64,000 bases of DNA from Actinomadura litoris. GTDB lineage: Bacteria > Actinomycetota > Actinomycetes > Streptosporangiales > Streptosporangiaceae. Every line of letters starts with the position of its first letter. The first letter of the stretch is position 1. The stretch is from NCBI RefSeq assembly GCF_009733595.1, contig NZ_WOFH01000013.1:1-64000 (forward strand), in the 5' to 3' direction. The translations under genes were made by a program, and so were the position numbers. The notes under the pieces are model-generated. The model was not told where the DNA came from and did no database searches. It saw only the letters and a program-made list of their open reading frames with translations. Positions 33,783 through 42,734 of the stretch are shown here, piece after piece.

Positions 33783-34786
33783 CCTCGCTGCTGATCACCG
33801 TCCTGCTGCTGATCGGGAACGGGTTCTTCGTCGCGGCCGAGTTCGCGCTGGTGGCGGCCAACCGCCCGCAGCTCGAACGCGCGGCGGCCAAGGGCAGCCG
33901 TCCCGCCGTGGCGGCCGTCGCGGGCGTCCGCGAGCTGTCGCTGATGCTGGCGGGCGCGCAGTTCGGGATCACGATGTGCTCGCTCGGCCTCGCGATCGTC
34001 ACCGAGCCCGCGTTCGAGCACGTCCTGGAACCGCCGCTGCACGCCGCAGGGGTCCCCGAGGCGGGCTCGAAGGCGATCGCGCTGACCTGCGCGCTCGCGG
34101 TCGTGACCTTCCTGCACATGGTCGTGGGGGAGATGGCGCCGAAGTCCTGGGCGATCACCCACCCGGAGCGGTCGGCGCTGCTGCTGGCGCTGCCGTTCCG
34201 CGGCTTCGCGAAGGTCTCCCGCCCCGTCCTGTCGGCGCTGAACGCCACGACGAACGCGCTGCTGCGGCTGATCGGCGTCACGCCCCGGGACGAGCTGGAC
34301 AGCCACACCGACCCGGCCCGCCTCAGCCACCTGCTCGGCGAGTCCCGCCGCCTCGGCCTCATCGGCAGGCACGACCACGAGCTGCTCGGACGCGCCATCT
34401 CCGCGCGGGTCGCGACGGTCGGGCCGCTGGTCGTGCCCGCCACGTCGGTGACCACGATCGGCGCGGACGCGACCGCCGCGCAGATCCGCCGCACGGCGAC
34501 CGCCAGCGGCCACAACCGGCTGCTCGTCCGCGAGGCCGACGGCACGATGACCGGGATCGTGCACGTCCGCGCCGCCATCACCGAACCCGACGGCGAACGC
34601 CGCGCGGCCGACCTGGCGCACCCGGCGCCCGTCCTGACGGCGGAGACGACCGTGCTGGACGCGGTCAGCCGGATGCGCCGCACGCGCGCGCCGCTCGCCG
34701 TCGTGAACGACGCGCGGAACGAGTTCGCGGGCATCGTCACGCTGGACGACCTCCTGGCGGAGCTGCTGGCCACCAACCCGCACTGA
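33770..34786 (+). CDS. CNNM/CorC-type membrane protein (second of two)
   Basis: This 338-residue paralogue of the preceding gene has the DUF21/CNNM membrane domain (LLITVLLLIGNGFFVAAEFA, MVVGEMAPKSWAITHPERSA) and a CBS pair (~200-335, IVHVRAAI and NEFAGIVTLDDLLAELL), but it ends before a CorC C-terminal domain, which its neighbour retains. GTG at 33770 follows GGAGG and overlaps the preceding gene by 13 bp, so the two are translationally coupled. Tandem unequal pairs of this kind are common in actinobacteria and may form heteromers. Confidence 0.92.
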   Translation: MDPLTSLLITVLLLIGNGFFVAAEFALVAANRPQLERAAAKGSRPAVAAVAGVRELSLMLAGAQFGITMCSLGLAIVTEPAFEHVLEPPLHAAGVPEAGSKAIALTCALAVVTFLHMVVGEMAPKSWAITHPERSALLLALPFRGFAKVSRPVLSALNATTNALLRLIGVTPRDELDSHTDPARLSHLLGESRRLGLIGRHDHELLGRAISARVATVGPLVVPATSVTTIGADATAAQIRRTATASGHNRLLVREADGTMTGIVHVRAAITEPDGERRAADLAHPAPVLTAETTVLDAVSRMRRTRAPLAVVNDARNEFAGIVTLDDLLAELLATNPH

Positions 34787-34877
34787 CCACCGATCTGTAG
34801 CGGCCACCGTGCCGCACCTGCGAAAACACCGCTGTTGTCGAGGTGCTGCAACGCGACTTCTGGGTCATCGTGGGGGG

Positions 34878-35861
34878 ATGAGCGAGCATCGGCACGGGCG
34901 GCTGCGCCACGTTCTGCGGCCGCATTCCCACGGGACGGCGGACAGGGTCGGCTCCGCGCTGGAGGGCGGCGCCGATGGCATGCGGGCGCTGTGGATCTCG
35001 CTGGCCGGGCTCGGCGCCACGACGCTCGTCCAGGCGGTGGTGTTCGCGTTCTCCGGGTCCGTCGCGCTGCTCGGCGACACGCTGCACAACGCGGCGGACG
35101 CGCTGACCGCCGTCCCGCTGGGCGTCGCGTTCGTGCTGGGCGGGCGCCCGCCGACGCGCCGCTACACCTACGGCTACGGCCGCGCCGAGGACCTCGCGGG
35201 TGTCGTGATCGTGCTCGCGGTCGCCGCGTCCTCGGTGGCGGCCGGATACGCGGCCGTCCACAGATTCGCCCATCCACAGCCTGTGGAAAACCTTGGGGCG
35301 GTCGCGGCGGCCGGGCTGGCCGGGTTCGTGGGGAACGAGCTCGTCGCCCGCTACCGCGTCCGCGTGGGCCGCCGGATCGGCTCAGCGGCGCTGGTGGCCG
35401 ACGGCCTGCACGCCCGCACCGACGGCTTCGCCTCCCTCGCCGTCCTGCTCGGCGCCGGGGGCCTCGCGCTCGGCCTCCCCTGGGCCGACCCCGCCGTCGG
35501 CCTGCTGATCACGCTCGCGATCCTCGCCGTGCTGTGGCAGACGGCCCGCGAGGTGTGGCGCCGCCTGATGGACGCCGTCGATCCCGGCCTCGTCGACCGC
35601 GCCGAGGAGGCCCTGGCGGGGACGCGCGGCGTCCTCGGCGTCGGCTCGGTCCGGCTCCGCTGGATCGGGCACCGCCTGCGCGCCGAATGCGACGTGATCG
35701 TCGATCCGCTCTCGACGATCGTCCAGGCCCACCGGGTCGCCGTGGACGCCGAGCACAGCCTCCTGCACGCGCTGCCCCGGCTGTCGGGCGCCCTCGTCCA
35801 TCCGGATCCGCGGCCGGGCCCCGGCGAAGATCATCATGCCGTTCTCGCCGCACACCGCTGA
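34878..35861 (+). CDS. Cation diffusion facilitator (CDF) family transporter
   Basis: This 327-residue inner-membrane protein is a cation/proton antiporter for Zn, Fe, Co or similar metals. Membrane helices begin near WISLAGLGATTLVQAVVFAF. The metal-site helix shows LLGDTLHNAADAL (His and Asp ligands), and a later helix has VADGLHARTDGFASLAVL, giving the second pair. The cytoplasmic C-terminal domain follows (VGSVRLRWIGHRLRAECDV). An N-terminal His-rich segment (HRHGRLRHVLRPHSHG) may add metal binding. ATG at 34878 has GGGGGG just upstream; the longer start at 34809 looks non-coding. Confidence 0.9.
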   Translation: MSEHRHGRLRHVLRPHSHGTADRVGSALEGGADGMRALWISLAGLGATTLVQAVVFAFSGSVALLGDTLHNAADALTAVPLGVAFVLGGRPPTRRYTYGYGRAEDLAGVVIVLAVAASSVAAGYAAVHRFAHPQPVENLGAVAAAGLAGFVGNELVARYRVRVGRRIGSAALVADGLHARTDGFASLAVLLGAGGLALGLPWADPAVGLLITLAILAVLWQTAREVWRRLMDAVDPGLVDRAEEALAGTRGVLGVGSVRLRWIGHRLRAECDVIVDPLSTIVQAHRVAVDAEHSLLHALPRLSGALVHPDPRPGPGEDHHAVLAAHR

Positions 35862-35932
35862 TCCATAAGCTGTGAGACGTTAGTCCGGAGCAGAAGGGGA
35901 GAAATACGGCCCCGGGGTCGATCTGGAACGGG

Positions 35933-38413
35933 ATGGCGTCGGTGAAGCAGTCAGCAGAGCCCAACGAGCCGCACGAGGACGAGCGATCTCCTCACGCTCC
36001 GGATCTCGTCCCGCTCGCGGAGCGGGCGGCGGAGCCGACCGCGGAGGTCGAACCGGTCGCGGAGCCGGTCGCGGAGCCGGTCACGCAGGACGAACCGGTC
36101 TCGGAGCCCGCGCCGATCGCGCAGGTCGAGCCGGTCGCGGAGCCGGTCGCGCAGGTCGAGCCGGTCGCGGAGCCCGCGCCTGTCGCGGAGCCAGAGCCCG
36201 TCGCGCGGACCGCGCCGCTCCCGGAGGTCGAGCCCCTCGTGGACGACGAGGCGGGCGTGATCCTGGAGGACGGCTGGGACGGCGCCAATCTGGTCGAGTC
36301 CACCTACGGCGCGCTGACCGAGGGTTTCGAGGAGCGCGAGGCGCGGCTGCGGGAGTCCTCGTCCGAGGCGGTCGGGTGGGCGCCCTACATCGCGGCCGTG
36401 CGCGCGTTCCGGGAGGGGCGGGTCGCCGGCGACTGGGAGAGCCTGGCCAGGCTGCTCGTCGCCCCGGGCTCCCTGACCTCCGGCGATGACGTCCAGATCG
36501 TGGAGACGCGGGACGAGGACGCCGCCGTCCGCGCCGCCGTCCAGGAGTCGCTGGACGCCGGCCAGCGGGCGCTCCTCCTCGCCCCCGACCAGGAGCGGGC
36601 CGCGGAACTGCTGCGGAGCATGCGGGACGACGTCTTCGCCCTCCTGATCGAGACGCGCCCGGCGACGCCCCCGGCCGAGCCGGACGGCCCCACCCCGCGC
36701 GGCGAGTTCGGCTCCAACGGCACCGTGGAGTTCAGGCCGCTGAGCTTCGACGACGAGGGCGCCCTCGACATGACCCTCCCCGACCTACCGAACCCGGCGG
36801 AGCCGCCCCGCGAGCCCGAGGAATGGGTGCGCGACGCGGTCGTCCGGCCCGTGGGGGAGGCGTGGCGGCAGTCGTGGGAGACCGAGGCGCGGCTGCTCAA
36901 GCGCGGGTTGATGTGGCTGGAGCAGTGGCCCCGCGACGCGGCGGCGCTGCGCGCCGTCCAGGACGAGAACACGCGGCGCCGCGCGGAGCTGGAAGCCGAA
37001 CTGGCCGCGCTCACCAAGGAGATCGAGGACGCGGGCGCCGCGGAGGCGGCGGCCGAGCAGGGCGCGGTCGACGCCGAGGCGGCGGCGGAGCGGCTCATCA
37101 CCGTCCAGGACGAGGCGGAGGCCGAGCTGGCGGGCCCGAAGGCGGAGGCCGAACGGCGCCAGGCGGTGGCGGACGCGGCGGCGGCCGACGCGAGCGACCG
37201 CACCCGCGACGCCGACGCCGCCCAGGCCCGCTGCGCCGAGCTGCACGCGCGCGACACGACCGCGCAGGCCGAGCTCCAGGCGGCGCGCGACCTTGAGGCG
37301 TCGCTGACCGACGAGCTGGAGCGGGCGAAGGAGGCGCTCCCGGGCGTCGCCGCGGAGGCCGAGCGGCTGACGGCGGCCGACGCGGACGCCTCCGGGGAGG
37401 GCCACGCGGCCTACTACCGGCTCGTGTCGGCGGAGTCGGCGCTGTCGGCGATGAAGCGGAAGATGACGCTCGGGCAGCGCATGCACGTGGCGTCCCCGCC
37501 GTCCGGGCTGAGCGGCATGCGCGCCGAGGTCAAGGCCCGCGCCAGGGAGGCGGACGAGGCGGCCAGGCGCGCCCAGGAGGCCAAGGACGCGGCGGAGAAG
37601 GCGGGGCGGCGCCACCAGGAGCTCGCGGCGTTCGTGTCCGACGGCGGCACGCGGCTCGCGCACGCGCGGGAGGCGCAGGAGCGCCTCGGCACGGAGCTCA
37701 TCTGGCTCGCGTCCGAGCGGGAGAGCGCGGCGGCCGCCTACCAGGAGCAGGCGAGGCTGGCCGCCGAGTCCGTGGACAAGGCGACGCAGATGAGCATGGA
37801 GGCCCGCGTCGCGCAGCAGGCCGCGCGGGCGATCGAGGAGCGGGTGGAGGCCGCGCGCGTGGCCCGGGAGGAGGCCCTCGCCACCGTCGGGCGGGCCAAG
37901 GCCGCCGCGGAGGCGGCGGCCACGCACGCCGTCGAGACACGTTCCGCTCTGGAGCGGCGCACGGCGGAGGCCGAGCGGGAGCTGGCGTCCCGCGAGCGGG
38001 ACCTGGAGACCGCGGTCGAGGCGGAGGCGCGCTCGCGCGAGAACGTCCGGGAGATCTGCGGCGCGGACCCGGTCGGCGATCCCGAGCTGATCAGCACGCA
38101 CCAGACGCGGGCGATGGCCAGGATCGAGCGGCTCACCGCCTACCTGGACGGCGGGGCCGCCGCCGACGGCGCGGCCGAGGGCCTGCTCCGCACCGCCGAC
38201 CTGGTCGTCGGCACCCCGCTCGGCGCCGGGCTCACCGCCGCCGAGGAGGAGTTCGACACTCTGATCGTCGCGGACGCGGGACGCCTCACCGACGCGGAGC
38301 TGCTGGTCGGCGCCGTCCGCGCCCGCCGCTGGATCCTCGTCGGCGGCGCCGGGCCGGAGGAGGAGGACAGTCCCTTCGCCCGAGCCCGCGCCGCGTCGCT
38401 CACCTGGGGTTAG
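35933..38413 (+). CDS. Coiled-coil protein with a degenerate SF1 (DNA2/NAM7-like) helicase core
   Basis: This 826-residue protein has an N-terminal Glu-Pro-Val-Ala repeat (~29-85). A segment at ~184-220 (GQRALLLAPDQERAAELL) matches strand and helix patterns after a P-loop but lacks the GxGKT motif. A long Ala/Glu/Arg coiled coil spans ~340-720. A C-terminal block (FDTLIVADAGRLTDAELL, then VRARRWILVGG) matches helicase motif II/III context (normally LIVDEASRLTD and ILVGD), but the Walker-B acidic pair is changed. The protein stops where motifs IV-VI should follow. I read it as a pseudoenzyme scaffold derived from an SF1 helicase; the function is unknown. Confidence 0.65.
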   Translation: MASVKQSAEPNEPHEDERSPHAPDLVPLAERAAEPTAEVEPVAEPVAEPVTQDEPVSEPAPIAQVEPVAEPVAQVEPVAEPAPVAEPEPVARTAPLPEVEPLVDDEAGVILEDGWDGANLVESTYGALTEGFEEREARLRESSSEAVGWAPYIAAVRAFREGRVAGDWESLARLLVAPGSLTSGDDVQIVETRDEDAAVRAAVQESLDAGQRALLLAPDQERAAELLRSMRDDVFALLIETRPATPPAEPDGPTPRGEFGSNGTVEFRPLSFDDEGALDMTLPDLPNPAEPPREPEEWVRDAVVRPVGEAWRQSWETEARLLKRGLMWLEQWPRDAAALRAVQDENTRRRAELEAELAALTKEIEDAGAAEAAAEQGAVDAEAAAERLITVQDEAEAELAGPKAEAERRQAVADAAAADASDRTRDADAAQARCAELHARDTTAQAELQAARDLEASLTDELERAKEALPGVAAEAERLTAADADASGEGHAAYYRLVSAESALSAMKRKMTLGQRMHVASPPSGLSGMRAEVKARAREADEAARRAQEAKDAAEKAGRRHQELAAFVSDGGTRLAHAREAQERLGTELIWLASERESAAAAYQEQARLAAESVDKATQMSMEARVAQQAARAIEERVEAARVAREEALATVGRAKAAAEAAATHAVETRSALERRTAEAERELASRERDLETAVEAEARSRENVREICGADPVGDPELISTHQTRAMARIERLTAYLDGGAAADGAAEGLLRTADLVVGTPLGAGLTAAEEEFDTLIVADAGRLTDAELLVGAVRARRWILVGGAGPEEEDSPFARARAASLTWG

Positions 38414-38421
38414 CGGCCGGG

Positions 38422-38799
38422 TCAGTCGTCGTCGCCGCCGAGGACGAGGTGGAGGAGCCAGCCGACGACGCCGACGACGATCGCGCCCCAGAAGGCGGGC
38501 CAGAAGCCGGTGACGTGGAAGGGCAGGTCCAGGCGGTCGGCGACGACGCTGGTCAGCCACAGCAGCAGCCCGTTCACCACGAGCCCGATGAGCCCCAGGG
38601 TGAGGACGTAGAGGGCGCAGCCGAGCGTCTTGACGATCGGCTTGATGATGGCGTTGACAAGGCCGAAGATGGCCGCGACCGCGACCAGCGTCAGCGCCCG
38701 CCGCCCGGCCGTGTCGCCGGAGACCGTGATGCCGTCCAGCAGCGCGGTGGCCACCGCCAGGGCGGCCGCCGTAATGCCGATCTTGAGAAGTATCCGCAC
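38422..38799 (-). CDS. Phage-holin-4-like membrane protein (PF04020)
   Basis: This 125-residue protein has four membrane helices and the family signature LVNAIIKPIVKTLGCALYVL followed by GLIGLVVNGLLLWL. PF04020 members are widespread, chromosomally encoded and mostly unrelated to lysis despite the name. The C-terminus is acidic (GGDDD). No phage genes surround it. It is convergent with the coiled-coil gene, with an 8-bp gap. Confidence 0.87.
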   Translation of the reverse strand: MRILLKIGITAAALAVATALLDGITVSGDTAGRRALTLVAVAAIFGLVNAIIKPIVKTLGCALYVLTLGLIGLVVNGLLLWLTSVVADRLDLPFHVTGFWPAFWGAIVVGVVGWLLHLVLGGDDD

Positions 38800-38890
38800 A
38801 CCACGATCATGCTGGTCGGGGACGCGCCTGCCATCCCTCTACATGGCGATTTCGCCGTGCGGCTCACTCATCATCCGGTACGAGGAGGGC

Positions 38891-39361
38891 TCATTCGTTG
38901 CGGTGGAAGAAGGGCGACGCGGCGGGGTTCTGCTGCCGGGACGCGGCCGCGACGGGACGCGTCGCCGCACCCGCCGGGACCGGGACCCCGGTCTCCGGAG
39001 CCGCGGGCTGCGCGGCGGCGGGCTGCGCGGCGGCGGCGCTCTGCCGGATGCGCGCGAGTTCCCGCTGGAGCTGGCGCTTCTCCATCTCCAGCGTGCTGAG
39101 CGACTCCTCGTGCTCCTCGCGCAGGTAGCGCAGGTCCCGCCGGGCGCGCATGACCCGTCCGGCACCGAGGAACGTGAGCATCGCCCCGGCGATGAAGACG
39201 AGGGCGACGGCGGCGCCCGCCAGGAAGACCTGCCACTGGTCGTCCACCCCCGGCACGGTCTCGCCGAAGAGGGTGAGGTGCACGGGACCGGTGTTGTCGA
39301 GGACGACGCCGACCGCCACCACGAGGGCCGCCGCGACGAGTAGGAAACCGAGGAACACCAT
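38891..39361 (-). CDS. LapA-domain (DUF1049-like) membrane protein
   Basis: This 156-residue protein has two membrane helices (residues ~3-22 and ~47-69) bracketing a short extracytoplasmic loop with NTGPVHLTLFGETVPG, the LapA-domain pattern. A helical Arg/Glu-rich segment (HEESLSTLEMEKRQLQREL) and an Ala/Pro-rich tail follow. LapA/YciS proteins assist lipopolysaccharide assembly in proteobacteria; in actinobacteria the role is unknown. ATG at 39361 has GAGGAGA upstream. Confidence 0.78.
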   Translation of the reverse strand: MVFLGFLLVAAALVVAVGVVLDNTGPVHLTLFGETVPGVDDQWQVFLAGAAVALVFIAGAMLTFLGAGRVMRARRDLRYLREEHEESLSTLEMEKRQLQRELARIRQSAAAAQPAAAQPAAPETGVPVPAGAATRPVAAASRQQNPAASPFFHRNE

Positions 39362-39541
39362 GGGCAGATCTCCTCTGCTGTGACTCCGGAGGGGGGACGG
39401 AGGCCCCCCACCATGCCAGAGACCCCCCGGACGACGCCTCCCCCGCGGGAGAACTTCCGTTCGGCTCGTACGGGGGGTTCCCCGGCGATCGCACCGGGTA
39501 GTGATCGTTGCCGGGAGACCACGCCGAGCGAGGAGGGGCCC

Positions 39542-40201
39542 ATGCCCGTGCAGGCCATCGTGTTCGACCTGGACGGCGTCCTGATCGACTCCGAACCGCT
39601 GTGGGAGGAGGTCCGCCGCGGCTACGTGTCCGCCCGCGGCGGGCGCTGGCTCCCGGACACCCAGGAGCGGCTGATGGGCATGAGCACCCCCGAGTGGGCC
39701 GACTACATCGCGACCGACCTCGTCGAGGGCGTCACGGCCGACGAGGTCGCCTACGAGGTGATCGACCAGATGTCCCAGCGCTACGCGGACGGGCCGCCGC
39801 TGCTGCCGGGCGCGCGGGAGGCCGTCCAGCGGATGGCCGAGTACCGTCCGCTGGGGCTGGCCAGTTCGTCGCCGCGCGCGCTGATCGACCTCGCCCTCGG
39901 CAAGCTCGGGGTGGAGGCCCTGTTCCGCGCCACCGTCTCCACCGAGGAGGTCGACCGGGGGAAGCCGGAACCCGACGGCTACCTCACCGTCGCGGCGCGG
40001 CTGGAGGTCCCGGCCGGGGCGTGCGTCGCCGTCGAGGACTCCGCGAACGGCCTGCGCTCGGCGCACGCGGCGGGGATGGCGGTGATCGCCGTGCCGCGCG
40101 AGGCGCACCCGCCCGCCCCGGAGGCGCTGGACCTCGCCGCGCACACCGTCCGGCACCTGGACGAGATCACGCCGGAGCTGGTCGGGCGGCTCGGTTCCTG
40201 A
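39542..40201 (+). CDS. HAD-superfamily phosphatase (beta-phosphoglucomutase-like)
   Basis: This 219-residue cytosolic hydrolase has motif I FDLDGVLIDSEPLWEE near residue 8, motif II in LASSSPRALID, motif III Lys in EVDRGKPEPDGYL and motif IV VEDSANGLRSAHAAGM. The cap helix set is that of subfamily IA (phosphoglycolate phosphatase or beta-phosphoglucomutase relatives). ATG at 39542 follows GAGGAGG. It lies 46 bp before recQ and may share its transcript. The substrate cannot be assigned. Confidence 0.88.
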   Translation: MPVQAIVFDLDGVLIDSEPLWEEVRRGYVSARGGRWLPDTQERLMGMSTPEWADYIATDLVEGVTADEVAYEVIDQMSQRYADGPPLLPGAREAVQRMAEYRPLGLASSSPRALIDLALGKLGVEALFRATVSTEEVDRGKPEPDGYLTVAARLEVPAGACVAVEDSANGLRSAHAAGMAVIAVPREAHPPAPEALDLAAHTVRHLDEITPELVGRLGS

Positions 40202-40247
40202 GGCGTTCCCGGGGACGGGTGTCGGTGGCGGCTCCTAGGATGGGGCG

Positions 40248-42068
40248 ATGGCTTCCCCCGAGGCGCTGGAGACGCTGCGGCGCGTGTTCGGCTACGACGC
40301 GTTCCGTGACGGGCAGGGCGAGATCATCGACCACGTCGTCGACGGCGGCGACGCGCTCGTGCTGATGCCGACCGGCGGCGGGAAGTCGCTGTGCTACCAG
40401 ATCCCCGCGCAGGTCCGGAAGGGCACCGGGATCGTCATCTCGCCGCTCATCGCCCTCATGCAGGACCAGGTGGACGCGCTGCGCGCCCTCGGCGTCCAGG
40501 CCGGGTTCCTCAACTCGACCCTGGACCACGACGAGCGCCGCGTCGTCGAGGCCCAGTTCGCGGCGGGCGAGCTGGACCTGCTCTACCTGGCCCCCGAGCG
40601 GTTCCGCCTCGGGTCCACGATCGAGCTGCTCGACCGCGGCACGATCGCGCTGTTCGCGATCGACGAGGCGCACTGCGTCTCCCAGTGGGGCCACGACTTC
40701 CGTCCCGACTACCTGATGCTGTCGGGCCTGCACGAGCGCTGGCCGGACGTCCCGCGCATCGCGCTCACCGCCACCGCCACCGAGGCGACCCGCGCGGAGA
40801 TCGCCTCCCGGCTCGGCCTCGAACAGGCCAAGCACTTCGTCGCGAGCTTCGACCGGCCGAACATCCAGTACCGCATCGAGCCGAAGACCGACGCGAAACG
40901 CCAGCTCCTGCACCTGCTGCGCAACGAGCACCAGGGCGACGCGGGCATCGTGTACTGCCTGTCGCGCAACTCGGTGGAGAAGCACGCCGAGTTCCTCACC
41001 CAGAACGGCATCGAGGCCCTCCCCTACCACGCGGGCCTGGACGCTCGGACCCGCGCCGAGCACCAGTCCCGCTTCCTGCGCGAGGACGGCCTCGTCATCG
41101 TCGCGACGATCGCGTTCGGCATGGGCATCGACAAGCCCGACGTCCGCTTCGTCGCCCACCTCGACCTGCCCAAGTCCGTCGAGGGCTACTACCAGGAGAC
41201 CGGGCGCGCCGGACGCGACGGCCTCCCCTCCACCGCCTGGCTCGCCTACGGCCTCCAGGACGTCGTCAACCTCCGCAAGATGATCGACGGCGGCGAGGGC
41301 GACGCCGCGCACCGCCGCCGCCAGGCCACCCACCTCGACTCGATGCTCGCCCTCTGCGAGACCGTCGAGTGCCGCCGCGTCCAGCTCCTCAACTACTTCG
41401 GCCAGGCCGGCGGCGAACCCTGCGGGAACTGCGACACGTGCCTGTCACCCCCGCAGACCTGGGACGCGACCGTCGCCGCGCAGAAGGTCCTGTCGGTGAT
41501 CGTCCGGCTCGACCGGGAGCGCCGCCAGAAGTTCGGCGCCGGGCACATCATCGACATCCTGCTCGGCAAGAAGAGCGCCAAGGTCATCCAGTTCGACCAC
41601 GACTCCCTCAAGCCGTTCGGCGTAGGCGCCGACCTCCGCGAGGCCGAGTGGCGCGGCGTCGTCCGCCAGCTCCTCGCCCAGGGCCTGATCGCCGTCGAGA
41701 GCGACCACGGCACCCTCCTCCAGACCGAGGCCAGCGCCGAGGTCCTGCGCGGCGAGCGCAAGGTCATGATGCGCCGTGAGGCCGAGCGCCCGGCGGCCAA
41801 GGCCGCGAAGACGTCCAAGGCCGCCAAGGCCGTGGTCGAGCTGGCCCCCGAGGCCGTCCCGGTCTTCGAGCGCCTCCGCGCCTGGCGCGGCGCCACCGCC
41901 AAGGAGCAGGGCGTCCCCGCCTACGTGATCTTCCACGACGCGACGCTGCGCGAGATCGCCACCGCCCTGCCGTCCTCCCTGGCCGAGCTGGGCCGGATCA
42001 GCGGCGTGGGCGAGAACAAGCTGGCCAAGTACGGCGACCAGGTCCTGGAGGCCCTGGCCGCCGGCTGA
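40248..42068 (+). CDS. recQ: ATP-dependent DNA helicase RecQ
   Basis: This 606-residue 3'-5' DNA helicase acts in recombination and replication repair. Motif I is PTGGGKSLCYQ (residues 41-51) and motif II DEAHCVSQWGHDF (~139), followed by ATATEATRAEI and the helicase C-domain with GFLNSTLD, HAGLDA and QETGRAGRDG. A zinc-binding segment has Cys residues in ECRRVQLL and CGNCDTC. A winged-helix RQC domain follows, and a C-terminal HRDC domain (~535-605, with VFERLRAWRGATAKEQGV). An Ala/Lys-rich linker (~510-535) separates RQC and HRDC. The start is ATG at 40248. Confidence 0.95.
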   Translation: MASPEALETLRRVFGYDAFRDGQGEIIDHVVDGGDALVLMPTGGGKSLCYQIPAQVRKGTGIVISPLIALMQDQVDALRALGVQAGFLNSTLDHDERRVVEAQFAAGELDLLYLAPERFRLGSTIELLDRGTIALFAIDEAHCVSQWGHDFRPDYLMLSGLHERWPDVPRIALTATATEATRAEIASRLGLEQAKHFVASFDRPNIQYRIEPKTDAKRQLLHLLRNEHQGDAGIVYCLSRNSVEKHAEFLTQNGIEALPYHAGLDARTRAEHQSRFLREDGLVIVATIAFGMGIDKPDVRFVAHLDLPKSVEGYYQETGRAGRDGLPSTAWLAYGLQDVVNLRKMIDGGEGDAAHRRRQATHLDSMLALCETVECRRVQLLNYFGQAGGEPCGNCDTCLSPPQTWDATVAAQKVLSVIVRLDRERRQKFGAGHIIDILLGKKSAKVIQFDHDSLKPFGVGADLREAEWRGVVRQLLAQGLIAVESDHGTLLQTEASAEVLRGERKVMMRREAERPAAKAAKTSKAAKAVVELAPEAVPVFERLRAWRGATAKEQGVPAYVIFHDATLREIATALPSSLAELGRISGVGENKLAKYGDQVLEALAAG

Positions 42069-42075
42069 TCCGGGG

Positions 42076-42732
42076 TCAGGTCGTCCGGTCGTAGATGCCG
42101 ACGGCCCAGGCGCCGTCCCACAGCCCCGTCTCGGACGCGATGAGCGCGACGCTGGCCGGGCTGGTCTCCGTGGTGACGGGCGCCTGCGGCGGCAGCACCC
42201 AGACCTCCAGGGTCCGTACCGACCCGACCCACCCCGGCCCCGCCGACCGCTTGTCGAGCTGCGACACGTTGTCGTCCGGGCCGCACCGTCCGACGCTCCC
42301 GGGACGTCCGGGCGTGTCGAGGCGGGTGATCAGCCAGGAGTTCGGCACCGCGCACCGCACGTTGAACAGCGTGTTCGCGCTCCGCGCGGTGAAGCGGAGC
42401 GCGGCCATCTCCCCCATCCGCTGCCGCCGCACGCTCTGCACCAGCGACAGCGCCTCGCTCCGCCGCGTCGCCTCGGGCGCCGCGACCCTGAGGGGCAACC
42501 GGACCGCGACCGGCACGGCGTCGTCCACGGGCCGGTTCCCCGTCCCGGGGCTCAGTGTCAGCGCGGCCACGGCGGCGACCGCCATCGTCCCGGCGGCCAG
42601 CCCCCCGCCCCGCCGCCGGCGCCGGATGGCCCGCCCTCTGCGCACGACCTGGTCGACTCGGCCAGGGTTGGGGGAGGCGCCCCCGCTGAGATCCCGTAGA
42701 ACGGTCGCCAGTTCTTCCTCTGCGTAAGGCAC
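42076..42732 (-). CDS. Membrane-anchored partner of the ECF sigma factor (putative anti-sigma-like)
   Basis: This 218-residue protein has a short acidic cytosolic N-terminus (YAEEELATVLRDLSGG), an Arg-rich stretch (AIRRRRRGGG) and one membrane helix near residues 44-62, then an extracytoplasmic domain with two Cys. That layout, and its position 2 bp after a SigE-family sigma gene, fit the partner proteins that accompany this sigma family. No zinc-binding anti-sigma HxxxCxxC motif is present, so an anti-sigma function is only inferred. It is convergent with recQ, with a 7-bp gap. Confidence 0.65.
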   Translation of the reverse strand: MPYAEEELATVLRDLSGGASPNPGRVDQVVRRGRAIRRRRRGGGLAAGTMAVAAVAALTLSPGTGNRPVDDAVPVAVRLPLRVAAPEATRRSEALSLVQSVRRQRMGEMAALRFTARSANTLFNVRCAVPNSWLITRLDTPGRPGSVGRCGPDDNVSQLDKRSAGPGWVGSVRTLEVWVLPPQAPVTTETSPASVALIASETGLWDGAWAVGIYDRTT

Positions 42733-42734
42733 CG

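Noticed and set aside
38422..38799. Prophage lysis module suggested by a holin-family protein
   Set aside because: PF04020 proteins are common chromosomal membrane proteins and no endolysin or other phage gene is near.
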